NCBI RefSeq assembly: GCF_900107855.1
Contig: NZ_FNRJ01000018.1
Span: forward strand, 1 to 64,000
Direction of reading: 5' to 3'
Length of the DNA stretch: 64,000 nt
Source of the DNA: Marinobacterium iners DSM 11526
Lineage (GTDB): Bacteria; Pseudomonadota; Gammaproteobacteria; Pseudomonadales; Balneatricaceae
A program made the translations under genes and the position numbers. Position 1 is the stretch's first letter. Every line of letters starts with the position of its first letter. The notes below the pieces were generated by a model. That model had not been told where the DNA came from. It saw only the letters and a program-made list of their open reading frames with translations, and ran no database searches. Positions 51,675 to 62,062 of the stretch are shown one piece after another.

Positions 51675-51699
51675 GGTGCCCGCCCTTGCAGCGGGCACC
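51675..51699. terminator. Bidirectional terminator between blc and metE
   Basis: GGTGCCCGC, loop, GCGGGCACC, a perfect nine-pair stem between two convergent stops, followed by CTCATTTT on the plus strand. Confidence 0.75.
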
Positions 51700-51706
51700 C
51701 TCATTT

Positions 51707-54037
51707 TCAGGCCGCAGCCGCCCGATCCTCACGCAGCACTCTGGCGGCATCCACCATGTTCTGTAGTGCCGGGATTACCTCACTCCACTGGCGGGTTTTC
51801 AGGCCACAGTCGGGGTTCACCCAGAGGTGTTCTGCCGGGATGCGCTGCGCCGCGAGACGCATCAGTTTCACCATCTGTTCTACCGACGGGATATTGGGGC
51901 TGTGGATATCGTACACGCCCGGGCCGATCTCGTTGGGGTAGTGGAATTCGTCGAATACATCCAGCAGCTCCATGTCGGAACGGGAGGTTTCGATGGTGAT
52001 CACGTCCGCATCCATGTGCGCGATCGCCTCGATGATGTCGTTGAACTCCGAGTAACACATGTGGGTATGGATCTGAGTGCTGTCCGACACGCCATTGGCG
52101 CTGATGCGGAACGACTCCACCGCCCAGTCTAGATACTCGGCCCACTGGCTGCGGCGCAGTGGCAGACCTTCACGCAGCGCCGCTTCATCGATCTGGATGA
52201 TATCGATACCGGCACGTTCCAGATCCTGCACCTCTTCGCGGATCGCCAGCGCCAGCTGGTAACAGCTGTGTGAACGCGGCTGATCATCACGCACGAAGGA
52301 CCAGTTGAGGATGGTGACCGGGCCGGTGAGCATCCCCTTCATCTTTTTATCCGTCAGTGACTGGGCATATTTGATCCACTCCACGGTCATTGCCTTCGGG
52401 CGGCTGATATCGCCGAACAGAATCGGCGGCTTGACGCAGCGGGAGCCGTAGGACTGCACCCAGCCGAACTGGCTGAAGGCATAGCCGTCGAGCTGCTCAC
52501 CGAAGTACTCCACCATGTCATTGCGCTCAGCTTCACCGTGTACCAGCACGTCCAGCCCCAGAGCCTCCTGCTGTTTGACGGCAAATTTGATCTCCTGCTG
52601 CATGCGGACTGTATAGTCTCCAGCATCCAGCTCACCCTTCCTGAACGCCAACCGCGCCTGGCGGATCTCCTGCGTTTGCGGGAAGGAACCGATGGTAGTG
52701 GTCGGGTACAGCGGCAGGTTCAGCGTCTGGCGCTGCAGCGCTGCCCGCTGCGGATAGGCACTCTTGCGCTTGCCCAGGCCCGGATCGATGGCGGCAACGG
52801 CGTTCTGTACTTTGGGGTTGTGCACCCGCGGTGAGGTACGGCGGCTGTTCAGCGCTGCGAGATTCTCGGCCAGCTCAGCGGCAACAGATGCCCGACCATT
52901 GTTCAATGCGCTGTGGATAACCCAAATTTCATCCAGCTTCTGCTGCGCAAAGGCCAGCCAGGAACGAATCTCGGCATCCAGCTTCTGTTCGCTCGCAAGA
53001 TCCACCGGCACATGCAACAGCGAGCAGGACGGTGCGATCCAGAGGCGACTCCCCAGCTTTGCCGCCACGGGTTCCAGCCAGTCCAGCAATGCACTCAGAT
53101 CGGTTTTCCAGATATTACGACCATTGACCACACCCAATGACAGCACCTTATCCGTGCTCAGCTGCTCGATCACCGGCTCGACTTCATCGCGGGCATTGAC
53201 CGCATCCAGGTGCAGTCCATCAACCGGCAGGCTGCAGGCCAGCGCCAGATTTTCTTTCAATTGACCGAAATAGGTGGTCAGCAGCAGCTTCACGCCCGTG
53301 TTGGTCAGCGCCCCATAGGCGGTGCGGAACGCCTCCTGCCATTGCGGTGCCAGCTCAGTGACCAGCGTCGGCTCATCGATCTGCACCCACTCGATGCCGT
53401 TCTCGGCCAGCAGTCCAAGCAGTTCGGCATAAACCGGCAACAGCTGCGCCAGCAGGCTCAGTGGATCGGTTGCGTCCTTGCTCTTGCCCAGCAACAGATA
53501 GGTCACCGGACCGATCAGCACCGGCTTGGCGTTGTGACCCCGTGCCTGAGCTTCTTCAATCTGCGCCAGCAGGCGACTCGGGTTCAGGCTGAAGCGGGTC
53601 TCGGCGCTGAACTCCGGCACGATGTAGTGGTAGTTGGTATCGAACCACTTGGTCATCTCACCGGCATGCACACAGTTGCAGCCGCTGTCGTTGGCGGAGC
53701 GGCCACGGGCGACACGAAAATACTGATCCAGTTCCGAGCCTTGCAGTCCCTGCACTCGGGCCGGCAGGTTGCCGAGGGTAAAGCTCAGATCCAGTACCTG
53801 ATCGTAGAGGGAAAAATCCCCCACCGGGATCAAATCGAGTCCCGCCTGACGCTTCCAGTTCTGCGCCCGCAGCTCTGAGGCGGTCTGCAGCAGCTCGGAT
53901 TCGCTTTTCTCGCCTTTCCAAAAGGCTTCCTGGGCAAATTTGAGTTCGCGCCGTGCGCCGATGCGCGGAAAACCCAAGTTGTGTAAACGGCTTTTTGCCT
54001 GTGGCTGAAGGCTTTTGTTTTGTCGCTGAAGGCTCAT
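51707..54037 (-). CDS. metE: MetE, cobalamin-independent methionine synthase
   Basis: 776 residues, full length. It has both MetE halves; the catalytic half has zinc ligands His659 and Cys661 (THMCYSE) and Cys744 (PDCGLKTR), each shifted by 18 from E. coli. It transfers a methyl from 5-methyl-THF-triglutamate to homocysteine. The ATG at 54037 follows GGAGAG. It is divergent from metR. With mesXD in the same window the strain has two B12-free methionine synthases, and no cobalamin riboswitch precedes metE. Confidence 0.96.
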   Translation of the reverse strand: MSLQRQNKSLQPQAKSRLHNLGFPRIGARRELKFAQEAFWKGEKSESELLQTASELRAQNWKRQAGLDLIPVGDFSLYDQVLDLSFTLGNLPARVQGLQGSELDQYFRVARGRSANDSGCNCVHAGEMTKWFDTNYHYIVPEFSAETRFSLNPSRLLAQIEEAQARGHNAKPVLIGPVTYLLLGKSKDATDPLSLLAQLLPVYAELLGLLAENGIEWVQIDEPTLVTELAPQWQEAFRTAYGALTNTGVKLLLTTYFGQLKENLALACSLPVDGLHLDAVNARDEVEPVIEQLSTDKVLSLGVVNGRNIWKTDLSALLDWLEPVAAKLGSRLWIAPSCSLLHVPVDLASEQKLDAEIRSWLAFAQQKLDEIWVIHSALNNGRASVAAELAENLAALNSRRTSPRVHNPKVQNAVAAIDPGLGKRKSAYPQRAALQRQTLNLPLYPTTTIGSFPQTQEIRQARLAFRKGELDAGDYTVRMQQEIKFAVKQQEALGLDVLVHGEAERNDMVEYFGEQLDGYAFSQFGWVQSYGSRCVKPPILFGDISRPKAMTVEWIKYAQSLTDKKMKGMLTGPVTILNWSFVRDDQPRSHSCYQLALAIREEVQDLERAGIDIIQIDEAALREGLPLRRSQWAEYLDWAVESFRISANGVSDSTQIHTHMCYSEFNDIIEAIAHMDADVITIETSRSDMELLDVFDEFHYPNEIGPGVYDIHSPNIPSVEQMVKLMRLAAQRIPAEHLWVNPDCGLKTRQWSEVIPALQNMVDAARVLREDRAAAA

Positions 54038-54083
54038 AACACTCTCCAAAATTCAATTCGGAGTCGATGCTAGCCCTTATGAA

Positions 54084-54112
54084 TGATGAAAAATAATGGC
54101 ATTATCTCATCA
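54084..54112. promoter_or_regulatory. Dyad in the metE/metR intergenic region
   Basis: TGATGA...TCATCA flanks an inner ATAAT-GGC-ATTAT, giving a long near-perfect dyad midway between the divergent starts. It is the best candidate MetR site, though the enterobacterial TGAA-N5-TTCA word is not present. Confidence 0.5.
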
Positions 54113-54139
54113 ACACATTAATTATGATCATGGATTAAC

Positions 54140-55036
54140 ATGCTTGACCGCCACCACCTGATGATACTGCGCGCCGTGGACCAACAAGGTTCGCTGACTG
54201 CCGCCGCCGATACCCTGTGCCTCACCCAATCCGCCCTGAGTCATTCAGTGCGCAAGCTGGAGCAGCAGTTGGGTACCCCCGTGTGGCAGAAGGAAGGCCG
54301 TCGCCTGCGCCTGACCCAGGCCGGCCGCTATCTGCTGCGACTGGCGGAACGGCTGCTGCCTCAGTTCGAGCACGCCGAAGCGGTGATGCAGCAGTTTGCC
54401 AGTGGCGAGCGCGGCACCCTGCGCATCGGCATGGAGTGCCATCCTTGCTACCAGTGGCTATTGAAGATAGTGAACCCTTACTTGCAGCAGTGGCCCGATG
54501 TGGATGTGGACGTGCGGCAGAAGTTTCAGTTTGGTGGCATGGGCGCCCTGTATGGCCACGAGATCGACCTGCTGGTTACACCGGACCCGCTGCACCGTAG
54601 TGGCCTCGTCTTCGAGCCGGTTTTCGATTACGAACAGGTGCTGGTGGTGGGTCCTGAGCACCCACTGTACGGGCAACCTCAGGTTGAACCGAAACAGCTG
54701 CTCAACGACACTCTGATCACCTACCCGGTTGAGCCGGAACGGCTGGATATCTTCAACAGCTTTCTGACCTCGGCCGGTTGTGCACCGCGCCGCCACAAGC
54801 AGATCGAGACCACCGACATCATGCTGCAAATGGTAGCTGCCGGGCGTGGTGTCGCAGCACTGCCGCGCTGGCTGGTCAGTGAGTACCAACAAAGGCTGCC
54901 GCTGCACCCGCTGCAATTGGGAAAATCAGGCGTCGCCAAACAGATTTTCCTTGGTCTGCGTAAAGAGGATGTGGAGACTGACTACCTGAACGCCTTTGTC
55001 GAACTGGCACGCCAGTACAATCAGCCTCCAGCCTGA
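54140..55036 (+). CDS. metR: MetR, LysR-type activator of methionine genes
   Basis: 298 residues. The LysR helix-turn-helix is LMILRAVDQQGSLTAAADTLCLTQSALSHSVRKLEQQLG; the effector domain begins near residue 90 (GTLRIGMECHPCYQWL), a MetR-typical start. MetR senses homocysteine and activates metE. The divergent arrangement with metE is the usual one. Confidence 0.93.
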   Translation: MLDRHHLMILRAVDQQGSLTAAADTLCLTQSALSHSVRKLEQQLGTPVWQKEGRRLRLTQAGRYLLRLAERLLPQFEHAEAVMQQFASGERGTLRIGMECHPCYQWLLKIVNPYLQQWPDVDVDVRQKFQFGGMGALYGHEIDLLVTPDPLHRSGLVFEPVFDYEQVLVVGPEHPLYGQPQVEPKQLLNDTLITYPVEPERLDIFNSFLTSAGCAPRRHKQIETTDIMLQMVAAGRGVAALPRWLVSEYQQRLPLHPLQLGKSGVAKQIFLGLRKEDVETDYLNAFVELARQYNQPPA

Positions 55037-55059
55037 TACTGCAAACAACTGGCCGGTGC

Positions 55060-56655
55060 TCAGTCACCCAGCAGATGTACCAACCCCCGTCCCAGGGTTG
55101 CGCGCCAGTGGAAGTAGTCATGGCCAGCGCTGAACTCTTCCAGTTTCACCGGATAACCTTTTATCTGCAGGATCTGCTCCAGCTGGCGGTTGGCATTGAG
55201 AATACCGCTTTCGCCAAAGTCGGTCTCGAAACGGCCGGCACTGAGGTAGAAGCGGATGGGCAAGTGTTCAGACTTGGCCAGCTGCGCATTGAGCCATTCA
55301 GGACGTTCCGCATCCGCCGGGCTCCACCAGAACGACCCTGACTGGCTCAGCACCAGGCCAAAGTGTTGTGGATAACGATAGGCCGTGCAGGCAGATGCCA
55401 AACCACCGAAACTGGCACCGGCCAAGAGGGTTTTATCCCCAGAGAAATGCAAACCGGTTTTGTCCACAACAAATGGCAGCAGCTCCTCTGCCATGAAGTC
55501 GGCAAAGTCTGCGTTGCAGGGCAGCTCCGTACGCCGTGCTGCACGACTGGGATTGCTGACAAAAACCGCTGCCGTGGGCGGTATCTGACCCGATTCGATC
55601 AGATTCGACAAAATACGGGGCGTGGGTACTCGTGATTGGTACTCAGCACCATCAAAGAAAATGGCCAGCGGTACCTGCTCACCCGACCCCGCTTCAATGC
55701 CTTCGGGCAGCCAGATATCCACATCACGGGTATTGCCCAAACGCTCACTGCTCAAACGGTAGTGCCGGGCATTTGGCAGCGGTCGATCCCCCTTGAGCAG
55801 CAGATCGGAAGGTGCCTGATCCAGCTCCAGAATGGAGTTAAGGTTATAGCGATCATTCAGACCATCCGGCGACCACTGGTTCGGATTCAGCGGATCTCTT
55901 TGTGCCGTCGCCATAATGGCGACCCGCTGCTCGCGTTCCGTTCCTGCGACCTGCGGCACATCCGGCGCCAGTTTGTAGCTCATGCGCGTATCGCTGGGCA
56001 AACGATAGCTGCGAAACCAGATATCCGAATTCCCCAGGCGAAACAGCGGATCATGCTCATAACCCGGCGCACCCAGCATCAACACCCGCTCACGGGCACC
56101 GCGCCAAATGAAGGTGACCAGACGTTCATCCGCAGCCAATTCTGCCTCTGGCACATCCTGCGGCCATTCAATCAGGGGAGTGCCTGACGCCGTCAATCCA
56201 GACCAGACCTCATCGACACTCTGCCCTGCTTGCAATGCAGCCAATGCCCGGCGCACCTGAGGGCTGTCCATCTCGGGAGCATTCACCTCCCCCGGTGCCA
56301 ACAAGGGTGCCTTTTCCAGCGCCAGCGACAGTTGCACGGGTGCATCACCGGCACTCAATACCAGCTGATAGGCTTGCCCCTGAGAAGCACGAAAGGCCAC
56401 CCGTGCATCCACATCACCCGCTCGGGTCAGATGGCGCACCGGCGCGCCTTCGGAATCGACCAGCAGTGCGTTGACCGGGCCGTTGCCACTGAGTTGCCCA
56501 CGCAGGTAGTCCCCCTGTGCCAACTCCAGGTCCACCACCCGCGTTTCGCCGGCCGGCAGGGACAGCGTTTGCTGCAGCGGCAGCGCCCATGCAGCCGTTG
56601 TCACTAGCGCGGTGCTTGCCACGGCCAGTGCCAGCGTATTCATCCTTTTCAACAT
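55060..56655 (-). CDS. Periplasmic enterochelin-esterase-like hydrolase (Fes/IroE family)
   Basis: About 531 residues. A signal peptide (MLKRMNTLALAVASTALVTTAAWA) is followed by an N-terminal all-beta region, a Fes N-like domain (about 170-290; RLVTFIWRGARERVLMLG), and an alpha/beta-hydrolase esterase domain with LLAGASFGGLASA (nucleophile Ser) and the late His in FSAGHDYFHWRATL. It probably cuts catecholate siderophores in the periplasm to release iron. The start is uncertain (56667, 56655 or 56643); the first abuts the U-tract of a terminator. It follows a TonB receptor gene on the same strand. Confidence 0.82.
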   Translation of the reverse strand: MLKRMNTLALAVASTALVTTAAWALPLQQTLSLPAGETRVVDLELAQGDYLRGQLSGNGPVNALLVDSEGAPVRHLTRAGDVDARVAFRASQGQAYQLVLSAGDAPVQLSLALEKAPLLAPGEVNAPEMDSPQVRRALAALQAGQSVDEVWSGLTASGTPLIEWPQDVPEAELAADERLVTFIWRGARERVLMLGAPGYEHDPLFRLGNSDIWFRSYRLPSDTRMSYKLAPDVPQVAGTEREQRVAIMATAQRDPLNPNQWSPDGLNDRYNLNSILELDQAPSDLLLKGDRPLPNARHYRLSSERLGNTRDVDIWLPEGIEAGSGEQVPLAIFFDGAEYQSRVPTPRILSNLIESGQIPPTAAVFVSNPSRAARRTELPCNADFADFMAEELLPFVVDKTGLHFSGDKTLLAGASFGGLASACTAYRYPQHFGLVLSQSGSFWWSPADAERPEWLNAQLAKSEHLPIRFYLSAGRFETDFGESGILNANRQLEQILQIKGYPVKLEEFSAGHDYFHWRATLGRGLVHLLGD

Positions 56656-56667
56656 AGGTTCACTCAT

Positions 56668-56704
56668 AAAAAAGGGCGGTGCTCAGGTAACAAGAACACC
56701 GCCC
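56668..56704 (-). terminator. Terminator between the TonB receptor and esterase genes
   Basis: Minus strand GGGCGGTG, 15-base loop, CACCGCCC, then TTTTTT directly followed by an ATG. It should cut esterase expression relative to the receptor; read-through would give graded expression. Confidence 0.85.
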
Positions 56705-56721
56705 CAGGGAGAGACAATTAC

Positions 56722-58632
56722 TCAGAAGTCGTAACTCAGGCCCACGTAGACGCTGCGACCGACCACGTTGCTGTAGTAGTCATCATCGTCGTCATTCAGG
56801 TCCACGTCGGTGAGGTTGTTGATACCGCCACGCAGGGTCAAATCCGGTGCCACACGGGAGTTTGCTGTCAGGCTCACCAAGGTATAGGCGGACTGGGCCT
56901 CGTTATCCCAGTTTTTCTGCTCACCAAAATAATCCACACCCAGACGCAGGCCGGTATCGGCAGTGGCCTGCCAGTTCAAGCCGGCATTCAGCTTGTGGCG
57001 CGGGCGGAAGGCCAGCTCGGCATCGCCGTTTTCTTCGGTATCCATGTAAGTGTAGGCCGCATCCAGGCTCAGAACGCGGTTCAGATCAACCTGACCTTCC
57101 ACCTCCAGACCGGTGACCTGAACCTCATTCAGGTTGACCCAGGCACGGGATTGGGTAGCAGCATCGTAGGTGGCGGTGATCATATCTTCCACATCATTGC
57201 GGAACACCACTGCACTCATGCGCCAGTTGGTGGCACGGGTTTCAACACCCAGCTCATAGTTGACGCTGGTTTCCGGCGTCAGGTCCGGGTTACCCGGGAT
57301 AAAGCAGGACCCACCACAGCTGACGATCTGGTATTCCTCGATAATCTGGTGTGGCCGCGGTGCCTTGTACGCCTTACTGATACCCCCCTTGATAGAAACA
57401 GCGTTGTTCAACTCGTACACCAGGTAACCACGCGGGGTGAACTCACCGTCGAAGTCATCGTGATCCTCATAGCGGCCACCCAGGGTCAGGCGCAGCTTGT
57501 CGGTCAGCTGCATTTCGTCCTGCATAAACAGGGCCTGCTGGCTGGCGTCGCTGCTGCCAGATTGGGTAAAGGCGACCTTGTCGCCGACTTCCTGATTGCG
57601 ATATTCGTAGCCCATACTCAGGCCGTGAATGCCCAGATTCATGCCGGCACTACCGGACAGCGTCAGGTTGGTCTCTTCCAGATTGCGCTGCTTGGGGTCC
57701 GGATAGCGGCTGTTGTAATCGTCGATTTCGCCGTCTTCATAATTGACGCTGAGCAGGGTACGGCCCCAGTCCCAGTCACCCTCATGGCTCAGAGCATAGG
57801 TGGTGCGCTCGATTTCCTGCTCGCGATATGAGCCACTGGCGTAATTATCATAAGGGCGCTCATCATGGTTGATCATCAGATCCGCATTCACGGTCTGACG
57901 TTCATCCAGATCCCAGCTCAGCGAGCCGGACAGGTTACGCGCTTTCTTCTCTTCACGCTCCGGCACCGTATCAACATCGTTAATATACCAGGCGTCACGG
58001 TTGTAGAACTCACCACTGAGACGCAGGTAGAGATTGTCTGTCAGGGAGCCGGCGGTGGACAGGTTGGTACGGAACTGGTCGCCTTCTTCACCCTCGGTGA
58101 TGTGCTCATAGACCACGTCCACATTGGTGGCCCAGTCCTGCGCACCCTTCTTGGTGATGATATTGATAACACCCCCCATGGCATCCGCACCATAGAGCGA
58201 CGACATGGGACCACGCACAATTTCGATCCGCTCAATACTGGCGCGTGGAACCGCACTAAAGTCGAAATCACCGCCACGCCAAAGGGCATTGCCGGAGGAG
58301 ATGCGGCGGCCATCCACCAGAATCAGGGTATAACCGGCATCCAAGCCACGCATGCGCACTTCGTCACGGCCCGCACTGTCGGTGGTGTTGATCACACCGG
58401 CGCTACGGCTGACCAGATCAGCCACACTTTCGGTCGGATTGTCACGCAGCGCATCGGCATCGATCACAGTGGTAAAGGCCGGTGCGGTCATCTGGGTATG
58501 TTCGGTACCCGATGCACTGATGACGACCGTGTCCATTTCCTGAGTGGCGGCAAATGCAGATTGATGCGCCAGCATCAACCCGGCTGAAAGCGTAGAAAGG
58601 GCAAACGCCCGAATCGGCTTTGATGGATACAT
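56722..58632 (-). CDS. TonB-dependent receptor, FepA/CirA-like (catecholate siderophore)
   Basis: 636 residues. Signal peptide ending AHQSAFA, TonB-box region MDTVVISASG, plug with RDEVRMRGLDAGYTLILVDGRRISSG and SSLYGADAMGGVINIITKKG, and a barrel ending VYVGLSYDF. This plug pattern groups with FepA/CirA/IrgA. The esterase gene behind it supports a catecholate ligand such as enterobactin breakdown products. A Fur box 126 bases upstream makes iron repression likely. Confidence 0.88.
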   Translation of the reverse strand: MYPSKPIRAFALSTLSAGLMLAHQSAFAATQEMDTVVISASGTEHTQMTAPAFTTVIDADALRDNPTESVADLVSRSAGVINTTDSAGRDEVRMRGLDAGYTLILVDGRRISSGNALWRGGDFDFSAVPRASIERIEIVRGPMSSLYGADAMGGVINIITKKGAQDWATNVDVVYEHITEGEEGDQFRTNLSTAGSLTDNLYLRLSGEFYNRDAWYINDVDTVPEREEKKARNLSGSLSWDLDERQTVNADLMINHDERPYDNYASGSYREQEIERTTYALSHEGDWDWGRTLLSVNYEDGEIDDYNSRYPDPKQRNLEETNLTLSGSAGMNLGIHGLSMGYEYRNQEVGDKVAFTQSGSSDASQQALFMQDEMQLTDKLRLTLGGRYEDHDDFDGEFTPRGYLVYELNNAVSIKGGISKAYKAPRPHQIIEEYQIVSCGGSCFIPGNPDLTPETSVNYELGVETRATNWRMSAVVFRNDVEDMITATYDAATQSRAWVNLNEVQVTGLEVEGQVDLNRVLSLDAAYTYMDTEENGDAELAFRPRHKLNAGLNWQATADTGLRLGVDYFGEQKNWDNEAQSAYTLVSLTANSRVAPDLTLRGGINNLTDVDLNDDDDDYYSNVVGRSVYVGLSYDF

Positions 58633-58757
58633 TTTGTCTTATACCTGTAAGAATGTGTGTGAGCCCCTTGTTGGCCATGCGGCGGAGGGCTTCTTGAGTA
58701 CAGTGAGAGCGTGTGGCGCCCTGGAAGGGGTCAGAGCACCAAACACTTAAGCTTAAT

Positions 58758-58776
58758 GCTAATTATTATCATTTAG
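58758..58776 (-). promoter_or_regulatory. Fur box upstream of the FepA/CirA-like receptor
   Basis: Minus strand CTAAATGATAATAATTAGC matches GATAATGATAATCATTATC at 14 of 19 positions, including the full TGATAAT core. Confidence 0.8.
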
Positions 58777-58911
58777 GTAATCAATAGATTGTACTCGATG
58801 CGCGCTGCCCAGGCCGAATACTCTGTACTAACGCCCTGCCTGGCCCCGGCGATTCATTTCCCACACAATGACGTATCCTAGAAAGATTCTTTTTCCGCTT
58901 GAGACCCAATC

Positions 58912-59733
58912 ATGTCCCACCAGGCATTGAGCGATTTTATCCACAACCACCCCCGCTTGCTGGTGTTGACCGGTGCCGGTATCAGCACCGACTCTGGCAT
59001 CCCCGACTACCGCGACAGCAACGGTGACTGGAAGCGCAAGCAGCCGGTACAGCACCCGGAGTTCATGCGCTGCGAGCACACCCGTAAGCGTTACTGGGGT
59101 CGCAGTCTGGTCGGCTGGCCGGTGATGCGTGATGCCCGGCCCAACGCGGCACATGCTGCCTTGGCACAACTGGAACGGCTGGGCCATATCGACCTGCTGG
59201 TAACGCAAAACGTGGACGGCCTGCATCAGCGGGCCGGCAGCGAGAGGGTTATCGACCTGCACGGCCGATCTGATCGGGTGATCTGCATGAGCTGTGATTT
59301 CAGCTGCAGCCGTGACGAGGTACACCATCAAAGCGCCGACCTGAACCCTGCCTTCACCCACTTCAGCGCCGAGACCGCCCCAGACGGCGATGCGGACCTG
59401 GAGGTGGATTTCAGTGACTTCCGCATACCCGACTGCCCTCACTGTGGCGGAATTTTGAAGCCTGATGTGGTGTTTTTCGGCGATAATGTACCCAAACAGC
59501 GGGTAGTGGATGCACTGGACGCCCTGCATCAAGCCGATGGTCTGCTGGTGATCGGCTCATCGCTGATGGTCTATTCCGGCTTTCGCTTTTGCCGCCGTGC
59601 CCATGAGTGGAATAAGCCGATCGCGGCACTGACCCTGGGCAAAACCCGCGCGGACGAACTGCTCAGTCTGAAAATCAACCAGCCCATCAGGCCGGTTCTG
59701 AGTGCTGCGCTGGAACAACTAAGTATCAAATGA
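58912..59733 (+). CDS. Sir2-family NAD-dependent protein deacylase
   Basis: 273 residues. LTGAGISTDSGIPDYRD binds NAD, TQNVDGLHQRAGS and DLHGR provide the catalytic Asn, Asp and His, and CMSC with CPHCG form the zinc site; VVFFGDNVP and VIGSSLMVYSGF follow. The text is closest to class II (SIRT4-like) sirtuins rather than enteric CobB. It removes lysine acyl groups. Monocistronic, on the plus strand. Confidence 0.92.
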   Translation: MSHQALSDFIHNHPRLLVLTGAGISTDSGIPDYRDSNGDWKRKQPVQHPEFMRCEHTRKRYWGRSLVGWPVMRDARPNAAHAALAQLERLGHIDLLVTQNVDGLHQRAGSERVIDLHGRSDRVICMSCDFSCSRDEVHHQSADLNPAFTHFSAETAPDGDADLEVDFSDFRIPDCPHCGGILKPDVVFFGDNVPKQRVVDALDALHQADGLLVIGSSLMVYSGFRFCRRAHEWNKPIAALTLGKTRADELLSLKINQPIRPVLSAALEQLSIK

Positions 59734-59810
59734 CATACACAATAGGTGATATAGTAGCCACTCTCCCTATATAATTGGCTCTATTAATACTGTTGACGGA
59801 GCCGCAGCTG

Positions 59811-62045
59811 ATGAATTCAGCTATTTGTTCGGCCAGATCTGATCAATCAGCAGCCCTCATGCGATACCTGTGGCTGTGTCTGCTTTGCCTGTTGGCGCTT
59901 GGCCTGACGCGAGCACAGGCCGAAACCGTGCCACTGAACCAGCACTGGGAATACCGCTGGGGCGACTCACCGTTCAAGGATGACACTCCCGTTTGGACCA
60001 TCGAGGCCGATGAGGCCCAATGGCACCCTATCAGCTTTCCGTCCAACCCACCCGGGCGGGAGGGGCGCGAAAACATCTGGTATCGCACCCAGATCCCTGA
60101 AGATGACTGGCGCGACCCGGTACTGTACATCTTCAGTGTTGATCTGATTGTCGAGGTATACCTTGAGGGTGAGCGCATCTACCACTACGGCGAATTTGAT
60201 GCCCAGGGCAAGGGCCGTTTCGAGGGTTGGCCCTGGCACATGATCCCGCTGCCCGAGGATGCCGCAGGCAAGCCGATCCATTTTCGCGTCTACTCCAATT
60301 ACATGGACATCGGTCTTTGGGGTGAGGTCAAAATCATGGACCGGCTTGAGCTTTATCAGCAAATTCTGAAGGAATCGATCGATAGCCTGATCATCACCCT
60401 GTTCAACCTGTTAATTGCCGCTCTGGCACTGCTGTTTGCACTTTTCAAATCCGGTCGTCTGACCCTGCTTGCTCTGGGGTTGTTCTCGTTGGCCAGCGCA
60501 GGTCTTGCCCTGAGTACAAGCCAGGCTAAACAGTTGCTGTTCAATCATGCTCTTATATGGGAATACATTGGAGCCGGCAGCTACTATCTGCTGCCCATCG
60601 CACTGGCGCTGATGCTACAGGCATGGTTTGGGCGACTGCGATGGCTTTACCGCTCACTGGTGGGGCTGTTTCTGGTCTACCTGATCGGCGCTCTGGGGCT
60701 CTCGCTCATGGGTGTGGTAAGCCTCGCCAATACCTACCCTCTGTTCGACTTGCTGTTCGCGGTGCTGGTACCGGTCATGCTGCTTTGCACTGTGTATCAA
60801 TTGCCGCAAGCCAACAGCGACCAGCGTATCATGCTGCTGGCCACCACCACCCTGACGCTGCTGCTCCTGGTGGATATGGCGGTTGCCCATGGCTGGATCT
60901 CCTGGAGCCGGATTCCGGTCGGTTGGGGCTCACTGATGTTTTCACTGGCCATTGTGGCACTATCGTTACGGCACTTCATTCACACCCAGAACGCACTGGC
61001 ACATCTGAATGCCACACTTGAAAACCGCGTGGTCGAGCGCACCTCAGAGTTGAAAATACTGGCCCGGCGCGAAGCCGATCGTGCGCGTGCTCTGGAGTTC
61101 GGCAATCGCAAACGCGCACTGCTGGATAAAATGATAAGCGCTATGGAGCAAAGCGAGACTGCTGAGCACGCCATCAAACGGATGGCGGCGCACCTTCCCG
61201 ATCTGTGTGAACCGCTGCCCGGCGGACTTTATCGCAAGACTCAGCATCACTGGGAGCTGGAGTTACACTGGTGCCAGGAGACCCTGCCCTCGCGCTATGC
61301 GTTAACTGACACGCCCCGGCCTGAAGGGGATGAGTGGCACAGCTTCCGCATCGAATATGAAGACCCCCGCAACGGCAACCAGCTGATCGGCATGCTGGTG
61401 GTCAACCTCGACAGTCGCAATATCAATTTTGAGCAGCTGAACCCGTTAACACTGCAAAACCTGTTCCTGCGGGCTGTCGACCGGATCAACCTGACCCTGT
61501 CCAAAGTGGTACTGCAACAGGCGTTGAGTCACTTCTCCTACGAGGATGCGCTGACCGGCCTCAATAACCGGCGCTTCCTTGATGAAATGTTGTCCCGCGA
61601 GGTCGCCCTGGCACATCGCAATCATAGTCCGTTGACCGTCATGATCTGTGATATTGACCATTTCAAGCGACTCAACGATACCTACGGGCATGCTGCCGGT
61701 GATGAGGTGCTGAAAAGCGTTGCCCGATTGTTGCGGACAACCTTCCGCGAAACCGACATTATCTGTCGCTTTGGTGGCGAGGAGTTTGTTGTGGTCATGC
61801 CTGCGGCAACGCTGCAGGACTGCCAGGATCGCGCTGAACAGCTACGCGCCAGCATGGCCAGCCAGACATTCACATACGGTACCGAAATAATCGGCCCCGT
61901 GACCCTCTCAGCCGGAATCAGCGCCCTGAACCCCGAAAGTGATACCGCTGATGACCTGCTGCGTCGGGCCGATAATGCGCTGTATCAGGCCAAGGCTGGC
62001 GGACGAAACCGTGTCATCAGCGCTAATACCGAGCTTCAGCCATAA
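59811..62045 (+). CDS. Membrane diguanylate cyclase with periplasmic DISM sensor
   Basis: 744 residues. A signal segment (MRYLWLCLLCLLALGLTRAQA, from residue 17) leads a periplasmic beta-sandwich (7TMR-DISMED2-like, about 40-190), seven helices (about 195-400), a coiled-coil/GAF-like stretch (about 410-570) and GGDEF (about 580-740). The active site is RFGGEEFVVV, with an intact inhibitory site RETD five residues before it. It makes c-di-GMP. The ATG at 59811 has GGAG about 10 bases upstream; 59859, at the signal peptide itself, is a good alternative. Confidence 0.88.
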   Translation: MNSAICSARSDQSAALMRYLWLCLLCLLALGLTRAQAETVPLNQHWEYRWGDSPFKDDTPVWTIEADEAQWHPISFPSNPPGREGRENIWYRTQIPEDDWRDPVLYIFSVDLIVEVYLEGERIYHYGEFDAQGKGRFEGWPWHMIPLPEDAAGKPIHFRVYSNYMDIGLWGEVKIMDRLELYQQILKESIDSLIITLFNLLIAALALLFALFKSGRLTLLALGLFSLASAGLALSTSQAKQLLFNHALIWEYIGAGSYYLLPIALALMLQAWFGRLRWLYRSLVGLFLVYLIGALGLSLMGVVSLANTYPLFDLLFAVLVPVMLLCTVYQLPQANSDQRIMLLATTTLTLLLLVDMAVAHGWISWSRIPVGWGSLMFSLAIVALSLRHFIHTQNALAHLNATLENRVVERTSELKILARREADRARALEFGNRKRALLDKMISAMEQSETAEHAIKRMAAHLPDLCEPLPGGLYRKTQHHWELELHWCQETLPSRYALTDTPRPEGDEWHSFRIEYEDPRNGNQLIGMLVVNLDSRNINFEQLNPLTLQNLFLRAVDRINLTLSKVVLQQALSHFSYEDALTGLNNRRFLDEMLSREVALAHRNHSPLTVMICDIDHFKRLNDTYGHAAGDEVLKSVARLLRTTFRETDIICRFGGEEFVVVMPAATLQDCQDRAEQLRASMASQTFTYGTEIIGPVTLSAGISALNPESDTADDLLRRADNALYQAKAGGRNRVISANTELQP

Positions 62046-62062
62046 CCTGTTGACCCAAACGC

